Assembly: GCA_025454915.1 (NCBI GenBank)
Contig: JALONN010000001.1
Coordinates: 248,001 to 312,000 of the forward strand
Length of the DNA: 64,000 nt
Direction: 5' to 3'
Source of the DNA: Raineya sp.
GTDB lineage: Bacteria > Bacteroidota > Bacteroidia > Cytophagales > Thermonemataceae
Shown here: positions 44,758 to 54,767 of the stretch, one piece after another
Layout: each line of letters opens with the position of its first letter
Numbering within the stretch: the first letter of the stretch is position 1
Position numbers and translations under genes: made by a program
The notes under the pieces: model-generated
What the model was told of the DNA's origin: nothing
Databases searched by the model: none
The model's input: only the letters and a program-made list of their open reading frames with translations

Positions 44758-45396
44758 GTATTTCTTGTCTGGATGTTTAAGTCTATAAGTTGTTTCCGTT
44801 TCAAGTTTTGTCTTTAGGTCGTCTGTTATTGAATAAGTCCCATCATCTAATATTTGAATTTTGTTGCTATTTAAAGCAGAGAGAATTTCGTCCGCAAACG
44901 GCTTGAGTTGTTTGTGATAAAACTCAAAATCGTCAAAGCAATTTTTGTATTCTTTTTCCCAATTGTCTCCATAGTTAGTTTTCATGTAGCCTTCGTCAAC
45001 CCAATACAAGTAGTTAAGTCCAAGATTTGACAAGAACTTGTATTGATATTTCCTGTGCCCATTGTCTTGGTAAACGCCACAATATAAATGATAGAGTTTG
45101 TCGAGATGCTTGTGGGTGTTACTAATGTCTGTCAAGAAATTATTTAGAATTAATCTGAGCTTCCAGGTTTCGAATTGTCCTTCAGAAACAATGTGATTAA
45201 GTATAAATTGTCTTAGGTTGTCCTCTGCATTTTTGTCTTTAAAGTCAAAGCTGATTAGCTCTAAATAAATCTCCTTTCCAAGTTGTTGTTCTAAATCTGT
45301 CTGCTTATATACAAATATCTCAATGTCCAAAAGGTTGGTGTCACCGTTTAGAAATTTGCAAAACTCAATTATGTTGTTGTCCGTGATGGTCGTCAT
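44749..45396 (-). CDS. Protein of unknown function in a cassette-like context
   Basis: 215 residues from the ATG at 45394-45396; the longer frame would read through a large inverted repeat and is rejected. It is soluble with no signal peptide, rich in aromatic residues (LDKLYHLYCGVYQDNGHRKY, FLSNLGLNYLYWVDEGYMKT). No family is recognised. Its upstream flank is a large cruciform-forming sequence and its stop lies inside an attC-like site, so it looks like a mobile cassette. Confidence 0.65.
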   Translation of the reverse strand: MTTITDNNIIEFCKFLNGDTNLLDIEIFVYKQTDLEQQLGKEIYLELISFDFKDKNAEDNLRQFILNHIVSEGQFETWKLRLILNNFLTDISNTHKHLDKLYHLYCGVYQDNGHRKYQYKFLSNLGLNYLYWVDEGYMKTNYGDNWEKEYKNCFDDFEFYHKQLKPFADEILSALNSNKIQILDDGTYSITDDLKTKLETETTYRLKHPDKKYGS

Positions 45397-45404
45397 AATA
45401 TGAC

Positions 45405-45535
45405 AGCTAACGAGCAGGCGATTTGCGAAGTGATTTGCATTTAGCAAATCGCAAGTTAGAGGACAGTCCCGTAGGGCTGTTCTCGTCAAATCGCCTGCTC
45501 GTTGAGAGGGAAGCCCGAAGGGATTTCCTCTCAAC
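45405..45535. repeat. Multi-arm inverted repeat (cruciform-forming, attC- or REP-like)
   Basis: Outer arms AACGAGCAGGCGATTTG (45409-45425) and CAAATCGCCTGCTCGTT (45487-45503) are perfect 17-base inverted repeats. Within them are two smaller hairpins (GCGATTTGC family and AGGACAG..CTGTTCT). A second perfect pair, GTTGAGAGG (45501-45509) and CCTCTCAAC (45527-45535), abuts the right end. The whole is GC-richer than its flanks. It fits a folded recombination site or a structured RNA upstream of the gene at 44749. The rest of the 361-base gap up to 45757 is AT-rich with no gene seen. Confidence 0.7.
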
Positions 45536-45757
45536 ACTCAAATATACGATATTCGTTTATTTTTTCTTTACTAACATTCGTTAATCTAACTTGTATATTA
45601 TGTTAAAAAACTGAAAATGAGCAGATAAGTATTTTAAAAAAGAAAATAAGCGAATGTTAAGTAAACATGATAAATAAATTTTTTATACCTTTTTGAAACT
45701 TTCTTGAATATTATATGTTATAACAATAGATGTTAAAACATATAAAAAGGAGTTTTT

Positions 45758-46474
45758 ATGAAAAAGTTATTTCATCCTGCAATGGGGCGTGGTCAAGCTG
45801 ATTTTGGTTGGTTAAAAGCTCGCCATTCATTTAGTTTTGGGCAGTTTTATAATCCCGAAAAAGTCCATTTTGGTGCTTTGCGTGTACTCAACGATGATTT
45901 TGTGGCAGGAGGAACAGGGTTCAACACACACCCACATGATAACATGGAAATCGTAACCATTCCACTCGAAGGGGCTTTGGCTCACAAAGATAGCACAGGA
46001 GGAGAGGGCATTATACACCAGCATGACGTCCAGATTATGTCAGCAGGTACTGGTATTTACCATTCTGAAAAAAATGCTAACCACGATGTTCCCGTAAAAC
46101 TTTTGCAGATTTGGGTGATGCCTAAAAAATATAACATTACACCACGTTACGACCAAAAAACGTATCTGCCTGATAGTTATCATAATCAGTTAAAAACGGT
46201 GGTTGCTCCTGACGATGAAAATGCTCTTTGGATAAATCAAGATGCCTATTTTGTATTAGGAAATCTGGATGAAAACTTTGATACACAATATACTATCCGA
46301 AAAGAAGGAAATGGCGTGTATGCCTTCCTGATTGAAGGAAAAGCAGAAGTAAATGGGCAAACTTTAAGTCCCAGAGATGCCATAGGTATTTGGGAAACAG
46401 ACTTTATACAAGTTAAAACGCTGGAAAAGAGTCGTATATTGCTTATAGAAGTCCCCATGACTTTAGAAAACTAA
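45758..46474 (+). CDS. Pirin-family bicupin (YhhW-like)
   Basis: 238 residues, normal for the short pirins. The N-terminal cupin has FNTHPHDNMEIVTIPLEGAL near 57-76 and IMSAGTGIYHSEKNANHDVP near 98-117, giving the HxH, H and E metal ligands. The C-terminal cupin is degenerate. Some members are quercetinases, so oxygenase activity is possible. The promoter region carries TAAAACATATAAAAAGG just upstream. Single gene. Confidence 0.93.
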   Translation: MKKLFHPAMGRGQADFGWLKARHSFSFGQFYNPEKVHFGALRVLNDDFVAGGTGFNTHPHDNMEIVTIPLEGALAHKDSTGGEGIIHQHDVQIMSAGTGIYHSEKNANHDVPVKLLQIWVMPKKYNITPRYDQKTYLPDSYHNQLKTVVAPDDENALWINQDAYFVLGNLDENFDTQYTIRKEGNGVYAFLIEGKAEVNGQTLSPRDAIGIWETDFIQVKTLEKSRILLIEVPMTLEN

Positions 46475-46506
46475 AATAGAAAAAGGGCATTTGCCCTTTT
46501 TCTATT
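46475..46506. terminator. Bidirectional terminator
   Basis: AATAGAAAAAGGGC, loop ATTT, GCCCTTTTTCTATT: perfect stem between the convergent pirin and PLD genes. Confidence 0.92.
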
Positions 46507-47608
46507 CATGCTGTTTCTTATAACTTTTAGGTTTTTTAAGTAACCAAAAGAAAAAACGAATCAGGAAACGTACCAATATATAATTAAACTTTGCCCACCA
46601 GTTCACTTTCTGCTGAATATCATTTTCTGTAATAGGAGTACACTCATTTTCAATGATATGAGTGATTTCTTGATGAGCTTTTTGAGCAAAAACAGGCTCA
46701 GCAATATTGATGTTGAGTTCTATACTTCCATATTCACTAATTGCATTGAGATTGAAAGAGCCAATCGTACACCATTTTGCATCTACAATCATCACTTTGG
46801 CATGTACCACACTGGGCAGATACTCAAATACTTGTATGTTATTTTGACATAATTCTTTGTATAAATATTCAGTTGCTTTCTTGAAAATCATCACATCCGA
46901 ATACTTCGAAACCATAATTTTAATATCAACATTTCTTTGAGAGGCTTTTTTGAGTAAAGAGAGGATTTTTTTGTTGGGTAAGAAGTAACTTGCCACAATA
47001 ATAATCTCTTTTTGAGCCATTTGAATAGCTCTTTGATACGATTTTCCGATTTCTCTTTTCCTTCTTACAAAATCGTGTTGTACAATCTGATTTGTAGTTT
47101 CACTTAATGCTTGATGCTTTACCTTTCGACTGTATTTTTTACTCCAAAGCTCTAAACAAACATTTAAACACTCTTTAATAAGTGATTCATTTTCAATAAG
47201 TACAGCATAATCGAGCCATGCTGTAGAGGTGTATCCTGCATACTTATTGGCAATATTGATACCTCCAAGCAGAGCATAGCGTTCATCTACAACTACTATT
47301 TTCTGGTGTAAACGTCTGCCTATCTGAAATTTAAGAAAACGAATAGGCGAAAATAATCTGATATGCACTCCCGCATCTTTTAAATTTTTTATCAATGTTT
47401 CAGAAGGCTTAGAACCAAAAGCATCTAATAATAGGTAAACTTTTACACCTCTTTGAGCTACTTCTTGAAGTAACCCAGCAATGGGCAGCCCTGTTTCGTC
47501 TTCTTCAAAAATATAGGTTTGGAGATGAATAAATTTTTCAGCTTGTCTGATGATTTCTGCTAAAATTTTGAAATACTCTGTTCCGCTTTTTACCAGTTTC
47601 AATTCCAT
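46502..47608 (-). CDS. Cardiolipin synthase-like phospholipase D family protein
   Basis: 368 residues, shorter than ClsA (about 480) because the N-terminal membrane helices are missing; a hydrophobic stretch is found instead at the C-terminus (FNYILVRFLIRFFFWLLKK). Two HKD motifs are present: RLHQKIVVVDERYALLGGIN near 113-132 and VVHAKVMIVDAKWCTIGSFN near 262-281. It should transfer phosphatidyl groups, most likely making cardiolipin, in the manner of ClsB-type enzymes. Confidence 0.87.
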   Translation of the reverse strand: MELKLVKSGTEYFKILAEIIRQAEKFIHLQTYIFEEDETGLPIAGLLQEVAQRGVKVYLLLDAFGSKPSETLIKNLKDAGVHIRLFSPIRFLKFQIGRRLHQKIVVVDERYALLGGINIANKYAGYTSTAWLDYAVLIENESLIKECLNVCLELWSKKYSRKVKHQALSETTNQIVQHDFVRRKREIGKSYQRAIQMAQKEIIIVASYFLPNKKILSLLKKASQRNVDIKIMVSKYSDVMIFKKATEYLYKELCQNNIQVFEYLPSVVHAKVMIVDAKWCTIGSFNLNAISEYGSIELNINIAEPVFAQKAHQEITHIIENECTPITENDIQQKVNWWAKFNYILVRFLIRFFFWLLKKPKSYKKQHE

Positions 47609-47824
47609 AATTCTACAAAATATGCATCAATATTATTGATTTTTTGAAAAACTAAAAAAAATAAAACATATTTTAAAAGTTTTGATTTTCAGAGTTTTAT
47701 AACAAATGGGACGTATCAAATTATAAAATGGTACACTTTCAAATGGTGTCAAATCATTTTTTGAAGCGATAAAGGTATCTTCGCATCATACTTTTGAGGC
47801 ATGATTCACCTCAAATATTTTTTT

Positions 47825-49750
47825 ATGAAAAAGATTCATTTTTTCTTCGTTTTCTTAATGATTTCCTTCACTTATCGTTTGGAACTCATAGCTCAAGAAA
47901 CACTACAGACTTCAGATATACAACTGATTGTAGGTAGCTGGCAGGGCTCTTTGTCTTATTTAGATTATACTTCTAATAAACTCACTCATATACAGGCTCA
48001 TATAGATGTACAACAATTGGGAAGAAGTAACACTTTTGTTTTAAAAAATACATTCCCAAAAGAGCCAAATGTTGCTTGGTCAGATACACTCAAAATATCC
48101 AAAGATGGAAAAATGCTTAATAATGAGATAGTTAAATCGAGAAATGCTTTGCAAAACGGTGATGTAGAATGGGTTACAACCAGTAGTGGTAAAGATGGTA
48201 ATGACCAGAAACCTGCAAATTTTCGATTTACGTACATACTGGGAAAAAATAAATTCATCAAAAGAAAAGAGGTACAATTTGAGGGCGAAAAATCGTGGTT
48301 ACAACGCCATGAATACAACTATCAACAGCGAGCTAAAATACTCACTACCAAACAAATGAAACAGGATGTTGATATTGTGAAAGCTACTTGGGAGAGTGTT
48401 CACCCTGGATTGTATCGTTATAACTCTAAGGCTCAGATAGAAAGCTACTTTCAGGAGATGTATGAACTTATAAAAACTCCTATGGAGCAAAGGCAATTTT
48501 TTATTTTACTCTCTCAGCTTAATATCAAAATTCGTTGTGGACATACTTTTGTAAGCTACTATAACAATAAGAAAATGATTAAAAATAATTTATACTCAAG
48601 TGTTTATCTTCCTTTTTTGTTTAGGGTTATTGATAATAAGTTTGTGATTACACATAATCTTTCAGAAAATTCTACCATTCAAGTAGGGGATGAAATCGTT
48701 TCCATCAACGGATTTAAAATCAAAACTATCATAGATAGTCTGCTGACTGTGAGTAAATCAGATGGAGAAAATGGTTTGAATAAACAATTAGATAATATTG
48801 CAATTTATCCTAAAAGTCTGAATATCAATAGTCACAGTTTGTTTGATATATTTTTCCCTTTGTTCTTCAAAAAGGATATTAATGAACCAAGTTATACTTT
48901 TGAAATTCTTTCAGGAAAGAAAAAAATACAAATTACTTGTCAGGGGCTTTCTAAAGAAACTCGTTTGAATTTATTTACAGAGAAATATGGAAAAATTCCT
49001 AAAAATGAAGAATCTTGGTATCTCAAACCTATCAATAAACAAACAGTAGTATTCCGATTAGGTGATTTTATGACTTATAATTGGAAATTTGATTTCAATA
49101 AATACTTAGACAGTGTTTTTGTACATATCAATCAGGCTGGTTATCAGAACTTAATCGTAGATATTCGTCAGAATGAGGGTGGAGCAGATGACGCCAGAGA
49201 TGCTGTATTATCTTATCTTACAACACGTCCCATTGAGGGTGTTGTTACAAAAAGATTATATCGTTACACATCCATTCCTGATAGCTTACTATCATATTTG
49301 GATACATGGGATGAGAGTTTCAAAAAAGCTAAAACCGATTATATCCTTAATCAGGAAGGCTTTTATGAACACAAAAATCAAAAAAGTGTAGCTAAGATAA
49401 TAGCTTCTAACCCAAACCATTTCAAAGGAAAAATCTATTTAATTACAGATGTTACCAATAGCTCAGCCACCTTTACAATGGCAGATATTTTTAAGAGAAA
49501 CAAGCTGGGAACGATTGTAGGCGAAAAAACAGGTGGTAGCCAGCAGGGAATAAATGGTGGAGAAATATTTTTTCTGTATTTGCCCAATTCAGAAATGGAA
49601 ATGGATGTACCTCTGATTTATCAAGCTCCCATTACACAAAGAAAAGATGAAGGAATTACGCCCGATTTTGAGGTGAAAACTACTAAAAATAATATTTCTA
49701 ATCTGAAAGATGCTCAAATTGAGTTTATTACAAAAAAACTAATTAAATAA
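47825..49750 (+). CDS. Secreted S41-family peptidase
   Basis: 641 residues from the ATG at 47825, which gives a signal peptide (MKKIHFFFVFLMISFTYRLE). The first 150 residues are a lipocalin-like domain (VGSWQGSLSYLDY). A PDZ-like segment (IQVGDEIVSINGFKI) and the tail-specific protease core follow: LIVDIRQNEGGADDARDAVL, then LITDVTNSSATFTMADIFKR with the catalytic Ser, and VGEKTGGSQQG with the Lys position. It is 31 bases upstream of a C10-like peptidase gene and probably in one operon with it. Confidence 0.87.
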   Translation: MKKIHFFFVFLMISFTYRLELIAQETLQTSDIQLIVGSWQGSLSYLDYTSNKLTHIQAHIDVQQLGRSNTFVLKNTFPKEPNVAWSDTLKISKDGKMLNNEIVKSRNALQNGDVEWVTTSSGKDGNDQKPANFRFTYILGKNKFIKRKEVQFEGEKSWLQRHEYNYQQRAKILTTKQMKQDVDIVKATWESVHPGLYRYNSKAQIESYFQEMYELIKTPMEQRQFFILLSQLNIKIRCGHTFVSYYNNKKMIKNNLYSSVYLPFLFRVIDNKFVITHNLSENSTIQVGDEIVSINGFKIKTIIDSLLTVSKSDGENGLNKQLDNIAIYPKSLNINSHSLFDIFFPLFFKKDINEPSYTFEILSGKKKIQITCQGLSKETRLNLFTEKYGKIPKNEESWYLKPINKQTVVFRLGDFMTYNWKFDFNKYLDSVFVHINQAGYQNLIVDIRQNEGGADDARDAVLSYLTTRPIEGVVTKRLYRYTSIPDSLLSYLDTWDESFKKAKTDYILNQEGFYEHKNQKSVAKIIASNPNHFKGKIYLITDVTNSSATFTMADIFKRNKLGTIVGEKTGGSQQGINGGEIFFLYLPNSEMEMDVPLIYQAPITQRKDEGITPDFEVKTTKNNISNLKDAQIEFITKKLIK

Positions 49751-49780
49751 AAATTAAATATCTAACTTAAATAGCTGTTT

Positions 49781-50548
49781 ATGAAATACATATTGTCAAT
49801 CTTAGGAATCATTGTTATAGGTTATGGAACTCTATCCACTTCACTATTTTTCTTTCCTGATAAAACCAAATGTATGCAAGATAATGCCTATCTTACCAAA
49901 ACACAATGGCAACAGATGGGAGGTTTTGAAAAATATACCCCTGATAAACTCCGATTGGGTTGTTGGAGTACGGCTCTTGCTCAAATAGCTTATTATCATA
50001 AATTAAAGCCTTATGGACAAGTACAATATACCTCCAGACAAGGTTATAAAGTCAATGAAAATATGGATAGTAGCCAGTTTTATTTAAGTAAATTCACCAA
50101 TACTATTGATAAAAATACACCCCAAATTATAAAAGACCAGCTTGCAAAATATAATTATTATGCAGCCTTAATTGTACAGAAAGATTTCGGAACAGACAGA
50201 TATATGAACAAACTGGCTCCAGCCAGTTTGTTTGAAAAAAACTATCGTGTGAAAGTAAATCGTTATATTGCTTGGCATAATTTCGGACCTTACAGACTGG
50301 GAAAACTCGAACAAATAATTTATGAAGAAATTAATGAAAAACGACCTGTTTTTTTACATTTTGCCAATCTGAAAGATTTCGGGCATTCTGTTGTAGTGGA
50401 TGGCTATTGTTACAAAGATGGGCGTTTTATGGTACATACCAATCAGGGGCAGGGTGGAGCAGATGACGGCTGGTATGATTTCTACAAAGGCATTATCAAG
50501 CCTGATGACAATGCCCTTCGGGTGGTTTATACGTTTCAACCTTATTAA
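49781..50548 (+). CDS. C10 (streptopain-like) cysteine peptidase-like protein
   Basis: 255 residues. One N-terminal hydrophobic segment directs export or anchors the protein. RLGCWSTALAQIAYYHKLKP near 60-79 holds the putative catalytic Cys in the C10 pattern (GCxxTAxAQxxxYH), and FGHSVVVDGYCYKDGRFMVH near 200-219 the His. The domain is shorter than streptopain and lacks a clear propeptide, so activity is unproven. It lies directly behind the S41 gene. Confidence 0.75.
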   Translation: MKYILSILGIIVIGYGTLSTSLFFFPDKTKCMQDNAYLTKTQWQQMGGFEKYTPDKLRLGCWSTALAQIAYYHKLKPYGQVQYTSRQGYKVNENMDSSQFYLSKFTNTIDKNTPQIIKDQLAKYNYYAALIVQKDFGTDRYMNKLAPASLFEKNYRVKVNRYIAWHNFGPYRLGKLEQIIYEEINEKRPVFLHFANLKDFGHSVVVDGYCYKDGRFMVHTNQGQGGADDGWYDFYKGIIKPDDNALRVVYTFQPY

Positions 50549-50680
50549 AATAAAAAAACATCAGAATCAAAGCTAAATGAAAGTTTTGTATATTAAATTG
50601 ATTATCAGATTTTAAATTTTAAATGTACCTCAAAGTAAGATAAACTAATTTTTTAACATCTCAGACTTAATTACTTATTT

Positions 50681-51868
50681 GTGCCTTTTAATTTTAACTT
50701 TTACAGCTCACTTTTATTACCTCCTTTTTTTCAGGGGGTAATTTTTGCCATTTTACTGATTCAGAGATACTACCGAGAAAATCGAAAAAGCGATATCTGG
50801 ATAGCTGGTATTTTGGGATTGTTAACCATCAAAATAGCTTTTTGGATGCTTGGTTTTGCAGGGTGGTACGATAAACACAATACTTATACAACCTTTATGT
50901 TCTATTTTCCATTCAATAATTTGATTATTGCTGGACCATTATTCTATTTTTACTTCCTCAGTGTAACCAATACTCAGTTTCAAATCAAAAAAGAGCATTT
51001 CAAACACTTTATTTTACCTGCTTTATGGGGATTACTTATTATCGTAAAGTTTGTGGTAGATTTTACATATTATTATCCTTTCCCAAAAATAGAAGCATTG
51101 CAATATGGAACGAAAGGGTATTGGGCAGAATTGGATAAATCTGTGATAGCCAATATTATATCATATTTTTCATTTTTTTATTATGTGTATTTAACATTAC
51201 AAAAATATAAAGCCTATCAGGGGTATATTCTTGAAAATTTTTCTTCCACCGAAAAAATTGATTTTGTCTGGCTACGAAACTTACTATATGCAATATTTGC
51301 GGTAGGGGTGGTTGCCTTTGTATTTTTTATGACAAGTACACTTTTTATCAAATTGAGTTACACTCAGGATTGGGTTGCATATCTGATATTAGGTATATTA
51401 GTGTACTACATTAGCATTTATGGATATTACACAGATAAACCCTATAAACTACATTTTGAAGAGAAAACAGTTACACATACAATAGAAAAAACTTTAGAAA
51501 AGACTTCACAAGATACTTTGGAGTTAGAGGCATGGAAGGGTAAAATAGAAAAATATATTCTTGAAAATCAGTCTTATCTCAATTCAGAACTGACCCTCTC
51601 CGAATTATCAAAAGCCCTCTCTACCAATACATCTTATTTGTCAAGAGTAATCAATGAGGGTTTTGAACAAAATTTTAACGATTTTATCAATGCTCACAGA
51701 ATAAAAGAATTTGTCAAAAGGATAGAAAAAGGTCAGCATAAAACAGAAACACTTTTGAGTGTTGCATACGATTGTGGTTTTAATTCAAAAGCTACCTTTA
51801 ACAGAGCTTTTAAGAAAATTTATGCTCAAACACCTGTGGAATACATTAAAGCAACAAGTATAGTTTAA
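50681..51868 (+). CDS. Membrane-bound AraC-family transcriptional regulator
   Basis: 395 residues; the start is a GTG at 50681, because no in-frame ATG precedes the first helix. Seven to eight hydrophobic segments fill the first 245 residues. The C-terminal AraC HTH pair (about 290-392) has LSELSKALSTNTSYLSRVIN and LSVAYDCGFNSKATFNRAFK, ending KIYAQTPVEYIKA. Sensing at the membrane and binding DNA on the same chain is common in Bacteroidota. Possible targets are the serine hydrolase gene 188 bases downstream or the peptidases upstream; no operator was identified. Confidence 0.88.
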   Translation: MPFNFNFYSSLLLPPFFQGVIFAILLIQRYYRENRKSDIWIAGILGLLTIKIAFWMLGFAGWYDKHNTYTTFMFYFPFNNLIIAGPLFYFYFLSVTNTQFQIKKEHFKHFILPALWGLLIIVKFVVDFTYYYPFPKIEALQYGTKGYWAELDKSVIANIISYFSFFYYVYLTLQKYKAYQGYILENFSSTEKIDFVWLRNLLYAIFAVGVVAFVFFMTSTLFIKLSYTQDWVAYLILGILVYYISIYGYYTDKPYKLHFEEKTVTHTIEKTLEKTSQDTLELEAWKGKIEKYILENQSYLNSELTLSELSKALSTNTSYLSRVINEGFEQNFNDFINAHRIKEFVKRIEKGQHKTETLLSVAYDCGFNSKATFNRAFKKIYAQTPVEYIKATSIV

Positions 51869-52056
51869 TAAATAATAATTGATTAAATTATTGATAATCA
51901 AATTTTTAAATAAATTAAAAGCGTACACATATAACCTGTTTCACGAATTATAAAATATAATAATGAGGTTTTACAACTTTAAAGTAAAAAAATAACTCTA
52001 TGAAGTATTGCCAAAGAGAGTGCTTTTACTATTGAAATTTAAAACCAATAATTCGT

Positions 52057-53484
52057 ATGAAAAAACTACTGCTAATATTGATGCTGGGTTTTGTAGCATT
52101 ACAAATAACGGCTCAAAAGAAAAGAATGTCAGACAATGACAATCTTAAAAACAAAATTGTGGATTTGCTCAATAAAAATGACTACAAGGGAGTCTATAAT
52201 TTAGCAGATATAAGTTTTAAAAAAGAAATAACAGAAGAGCAACTTGTCAATTTCCTTACAGGAACAGCAGATTTAGGCAAGATTATAAAAACAGAGCTTT
52301 TAAGTACACAAAAAGATGGAGTGTCTAAATACAGACTTTTTTATGAAAAGAAATCGTTGCAATTAGATTTAAAGGCAACCAAATCGTTAGTTTTTAATGT
52401 ATTTGGTCTGACCTATTATTCTTTGCCAATCGTCAATACCCGAAAAATATTCCTGACAGATAATGCTATGAAAACAAAACTAGATAGTTCTGTTCAGAAA
52501 GCCGTAACTCAATATATGAGTAACGAAAATGTATCAGGGCTTTCAGTTGGTGTTATTGAGAATGGAAAAATGTTTACCTATCATTTTGGTGAAATGAAAA
52601 AAGGTACAAAGCAATTACCAACCAACGAAACACTTTATGAAATAGGCTCTATCACCAAAACCTTTACAGGAATAATTTTAGCAAATAATGTAAAAGAAGG
52701 AAAAATAAACCTCCATGATGATATCCGTAAATATCTAGATGGAGATTACCCTAATCTTCAATACAAAAATACACCAATTCAGTTAGTACATTTAAGCAAC
52801 CATACATCAAGATTACCCTCACAACCTTTGATTGTAAATACACGAAAAGACCCATTCGATCCTAAACAAGTATTTACAGAAAAAATACTTACTGATATTT
52901 TACACAACATTAAAATAGATACCATACCTGGGACAAAAATAGAGTATTCGAACTTTGCTGTTAGTTTATTAGGGCATATTTTAGAAAAAGTCAATAATTT
53001 AACCTATGAACAATTGCTTGAGAAATATATTTTCACTCCTACAAAAATGACACAATCGAAAATAAACTTTACCAAAAATGACTTTAAAAATTATGCACAA
53101 GGTTATAATGTTGCTGGTGATACCGTAAATTATTGGAGAAATAAATTAGTAGAGCCAGCAGGTGGCATACGTTCAACAACAAAAGATATGCTTTTATATA
53201 TGAAGGCACAATTAGAAGCTCAAAAAGAAACTGCTACATGGCTATCACACCAACTAACAACAGGAGATCATAAACGAGGAAAAGGCTTAAACTGGGGTAT
53301 TTCAACGACTAAAAAAGGTTATTTAGTTTGGTCGCATGATGGAGGTACTAATGGTTTTAGCTCTCTATGTCTCATTTATCCAGAATTAAATTCAGGAATC
53401 ATTTTACTTACCAATAATGGTAATCACAATGATCAGTCATTTTATGATATAGGGAAACTAATTTATTTGGATTGGGTGAAATAA
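52057..53484 (+). CDS. Secreted beta-lactamase-class-C-like serine hydrolase
   Basis: 475 residues with a signal peptide (MKKLLLILMLGFVALQITA). Residues about 30-110 form a small DUF3887-like domain. The hydrolase domain starts near 150; YEIGSITKTFTGIILANNVK carries the SxxK pair (SITK), YSNFAVSLLGHILEKV the Tyr-x-Asn, and WSHDGGTNGFSSLCLIYPEL the His/Gly region that replaces KTG. It may act on cell-wall peptides or esters. It converges on the sigma-factor gene. Confidence 0.88.
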   Translation: MKKLLLILMLGFVALQITAQKKRMSDNDNLKNKIVDLLNKNDYKGVYNLADISFKKEITEEQLVNFLTGTADLGKIIKTELLSTQKDGVSKYRLFYEKKSLQLDLKATKSLVFNVFGLTYYSLPIVNTRKIFLTDNAMKTKLDSSVQKAVTQYMSNENVSGLSVGVIENGKMFTYHFGEMKKGTKQLPTNETLYEIGSITKTFTGIILANNVKEGKINLHDDIRKYLDGDYPNLQYKNTPIQLVHLSNHTSRLPSQPLIVNTRKDPFDPKQVFTEKILTDILHNIKIDTIPGTKIEYSNFAVSLLGHILEKVNNLTYEQLLEKYIFTPTKMTQSKINFTKNDFKNYAQGYNVAGDTVNYWRNKLVEPAGGIRSTTKDMLLYMKAQLEAQKETATWLSHQLTTGDHKRGKGLNWGISTTKKGYLVWSHDGGTNGFSSLCLIYPELNSGIILLTNNGNHNDQSFYDIGKLIYLDWVK

Positions 53485-53485
53485 C

Positions 53486-53520
53486 CAATGAGGTTATCTG
53501 AATATTAGATAGCCTCATTT
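53486..53520. terminator. Bidirectional terminator
   Basis: AATGAGGTTATCT and AGATAGCCTCATT form a stem with one mismatch between convergent genes. Confidence 0.75.
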
Positions 53521-54767
53521 TAAGAATATTTCAGTTTTTTTTCAATCAAACGCCTGTCTATCTCTGATTTACAATATTTTAAAGCGTCCAAAAGGAAATC
53601 TTGCATTTTAGAAAGATTTCCTTGCTTTTTGTGCAATTCAGCCTTTGTAACAAGAAAAACACATAAATGTTCTTGGGGAATACTGTTTTCGAGGACTTCC
53701 AATTCTTCAATCAGATGATTATCCATCGAAACATGACTTTCTGCAATAATTCGATTAAGTGTGATGTAGGGTGTTTTCTCAAGTTTCTCAAGTTCCTGAT
53801 ACAAAAAAACAATCTTTTGCCAATCAGTTTGCTCAAAATTGGGAGCAATACAATGCAGAGAGTTGATCAGAGCTTCCAGATGAAAACGGCTTATAACTGT
53901 TGAATGAGTTGCCAGATTCAAATAAAAATAACCTTCTTCAATAAAAATTTTATTCCACTGACTTCTGTCTTGTTCCTCTAAAATGAGCCACTCGTTGTTT
54001 TCAATACGGCTGGAGAAACGAGAGACATGAAAAAACATCAGAGACATCAGGGCTTGCGTTTCATGGTTTGAGTAATGATTATCCAAAAGTAATTTTGTAA
54101 GCCTCATGGCTTCAAAACAAACATCCCGATTGATGCCTGCTTGGTTACGGGTAGTTTTATAACCTTCATTAAACATTAAGTACAATACAGCATGAATCGT
54201 TTGTATGTTGAACTCTATTTTGGTTTTGAGTTGTACATTAAAAATATTGTCAGACTCTCTCAAAATGGCTTTACTTCGTGTAAGTACCTTTTTTACAGCT
54301 TCATCAGTCATACACAAGGCACTACTGATTTCAGGTACTCCAAAGCCACATAATACATACAAAGTAAGAATAATCTGATTCTTCTGCGAAAACTCTGTAT
54401 GTAAACAAGCTAGTAGTAAATGAAGCTGACTATCTGAAATTTCCTGTTCAGAAAGCGTAATATCTGTGTTCTGTTCAACAGTCTGATAATGAGCTTTTAT
54501 TTTTGTGTCAGAAGTATTTTTTGATTGTTTCTGAATGGCATTCAGGGCTTTATTTTTGGCAACAGTCATCAGCCATGCCGAAGGGTTATCAGGAAGTCCC
54601 GAAAATCGCCATTTATTAAGAGCCGTTTCAAAAGTATCCTGAACAATATCCAAAATTGTTTCAAGATGACTTAAACCAAATTTTTTAGACAAGACAGCCA
54701 CCATCTTTCCCGAATTTTCTCGGAAAAGATGGCTTGTCATGTGTTCTATGGTGTTCTGCTTATTCAT
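53520..54767 (-). CDS. ECF-type RNA polymerase sigma factor with DUF6596-like C-terminal region
   Basis: 415 residues. The region 2 core is DIVQDTFETALNKWRFSG with NPSAWLMTVAKNKALN, and region 4 is LTLYVLCGFGVPEISSALCM followed by TDEAVKKVLTRSKAILRE. The 230-residue C-terminal extension (LYLMFNEGYKTTRNQAGINR, CFEAMRLTKLL) is the helical domain typical of sigma factors that lie beside YCII-domain genes. It replaces a separate anti-sigma factor. The start overlaps the YCII gene by eight bases, so they are coupled. Confidence 0.93.
   Translation of the reverse strand: MNKQNTIEHMTSHLFRENSGKMVAVLSKKFGLSHLETILDIVQDTFETALNKWRFSGLPDNPSAWLMTVAKNKALNAIQKQSKNTSDTKIKAHYQTVEQNTDITLSEQEISDSQLHLLLACLHTEFSQKNQIILTLYVLCGFGVPEISSALCMTDEAVKKVLTRSKAILRESDNIFNVQLKTKIEFNIQTIHAVLYLMFNEGYKTTRNQAGINRDVCFEAMRLTKLLLDNHYSNHETQALMSLMFFHVSRFSSRIENNEWLILEEQDRSQWNKIFIEEGYFYLNLATHSTVISRFHLEALINSLHCIAPNFEQTDWQKIVFLYQELEKLEKTPYITLNRIIAESHVSMDNHLIEELEVLENSIPQEHLCVFLVTKAELHKKQGNLSKMQDFLLDALKYCKSEIDRRLIEKKLKYS

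Noticed and set aside
45397..45537. N-terminal extension of the gene at 44749
   Set aside because: It would translate the multi-arm palindrome; the ATG at 45394-45396 gives a normal protein start.
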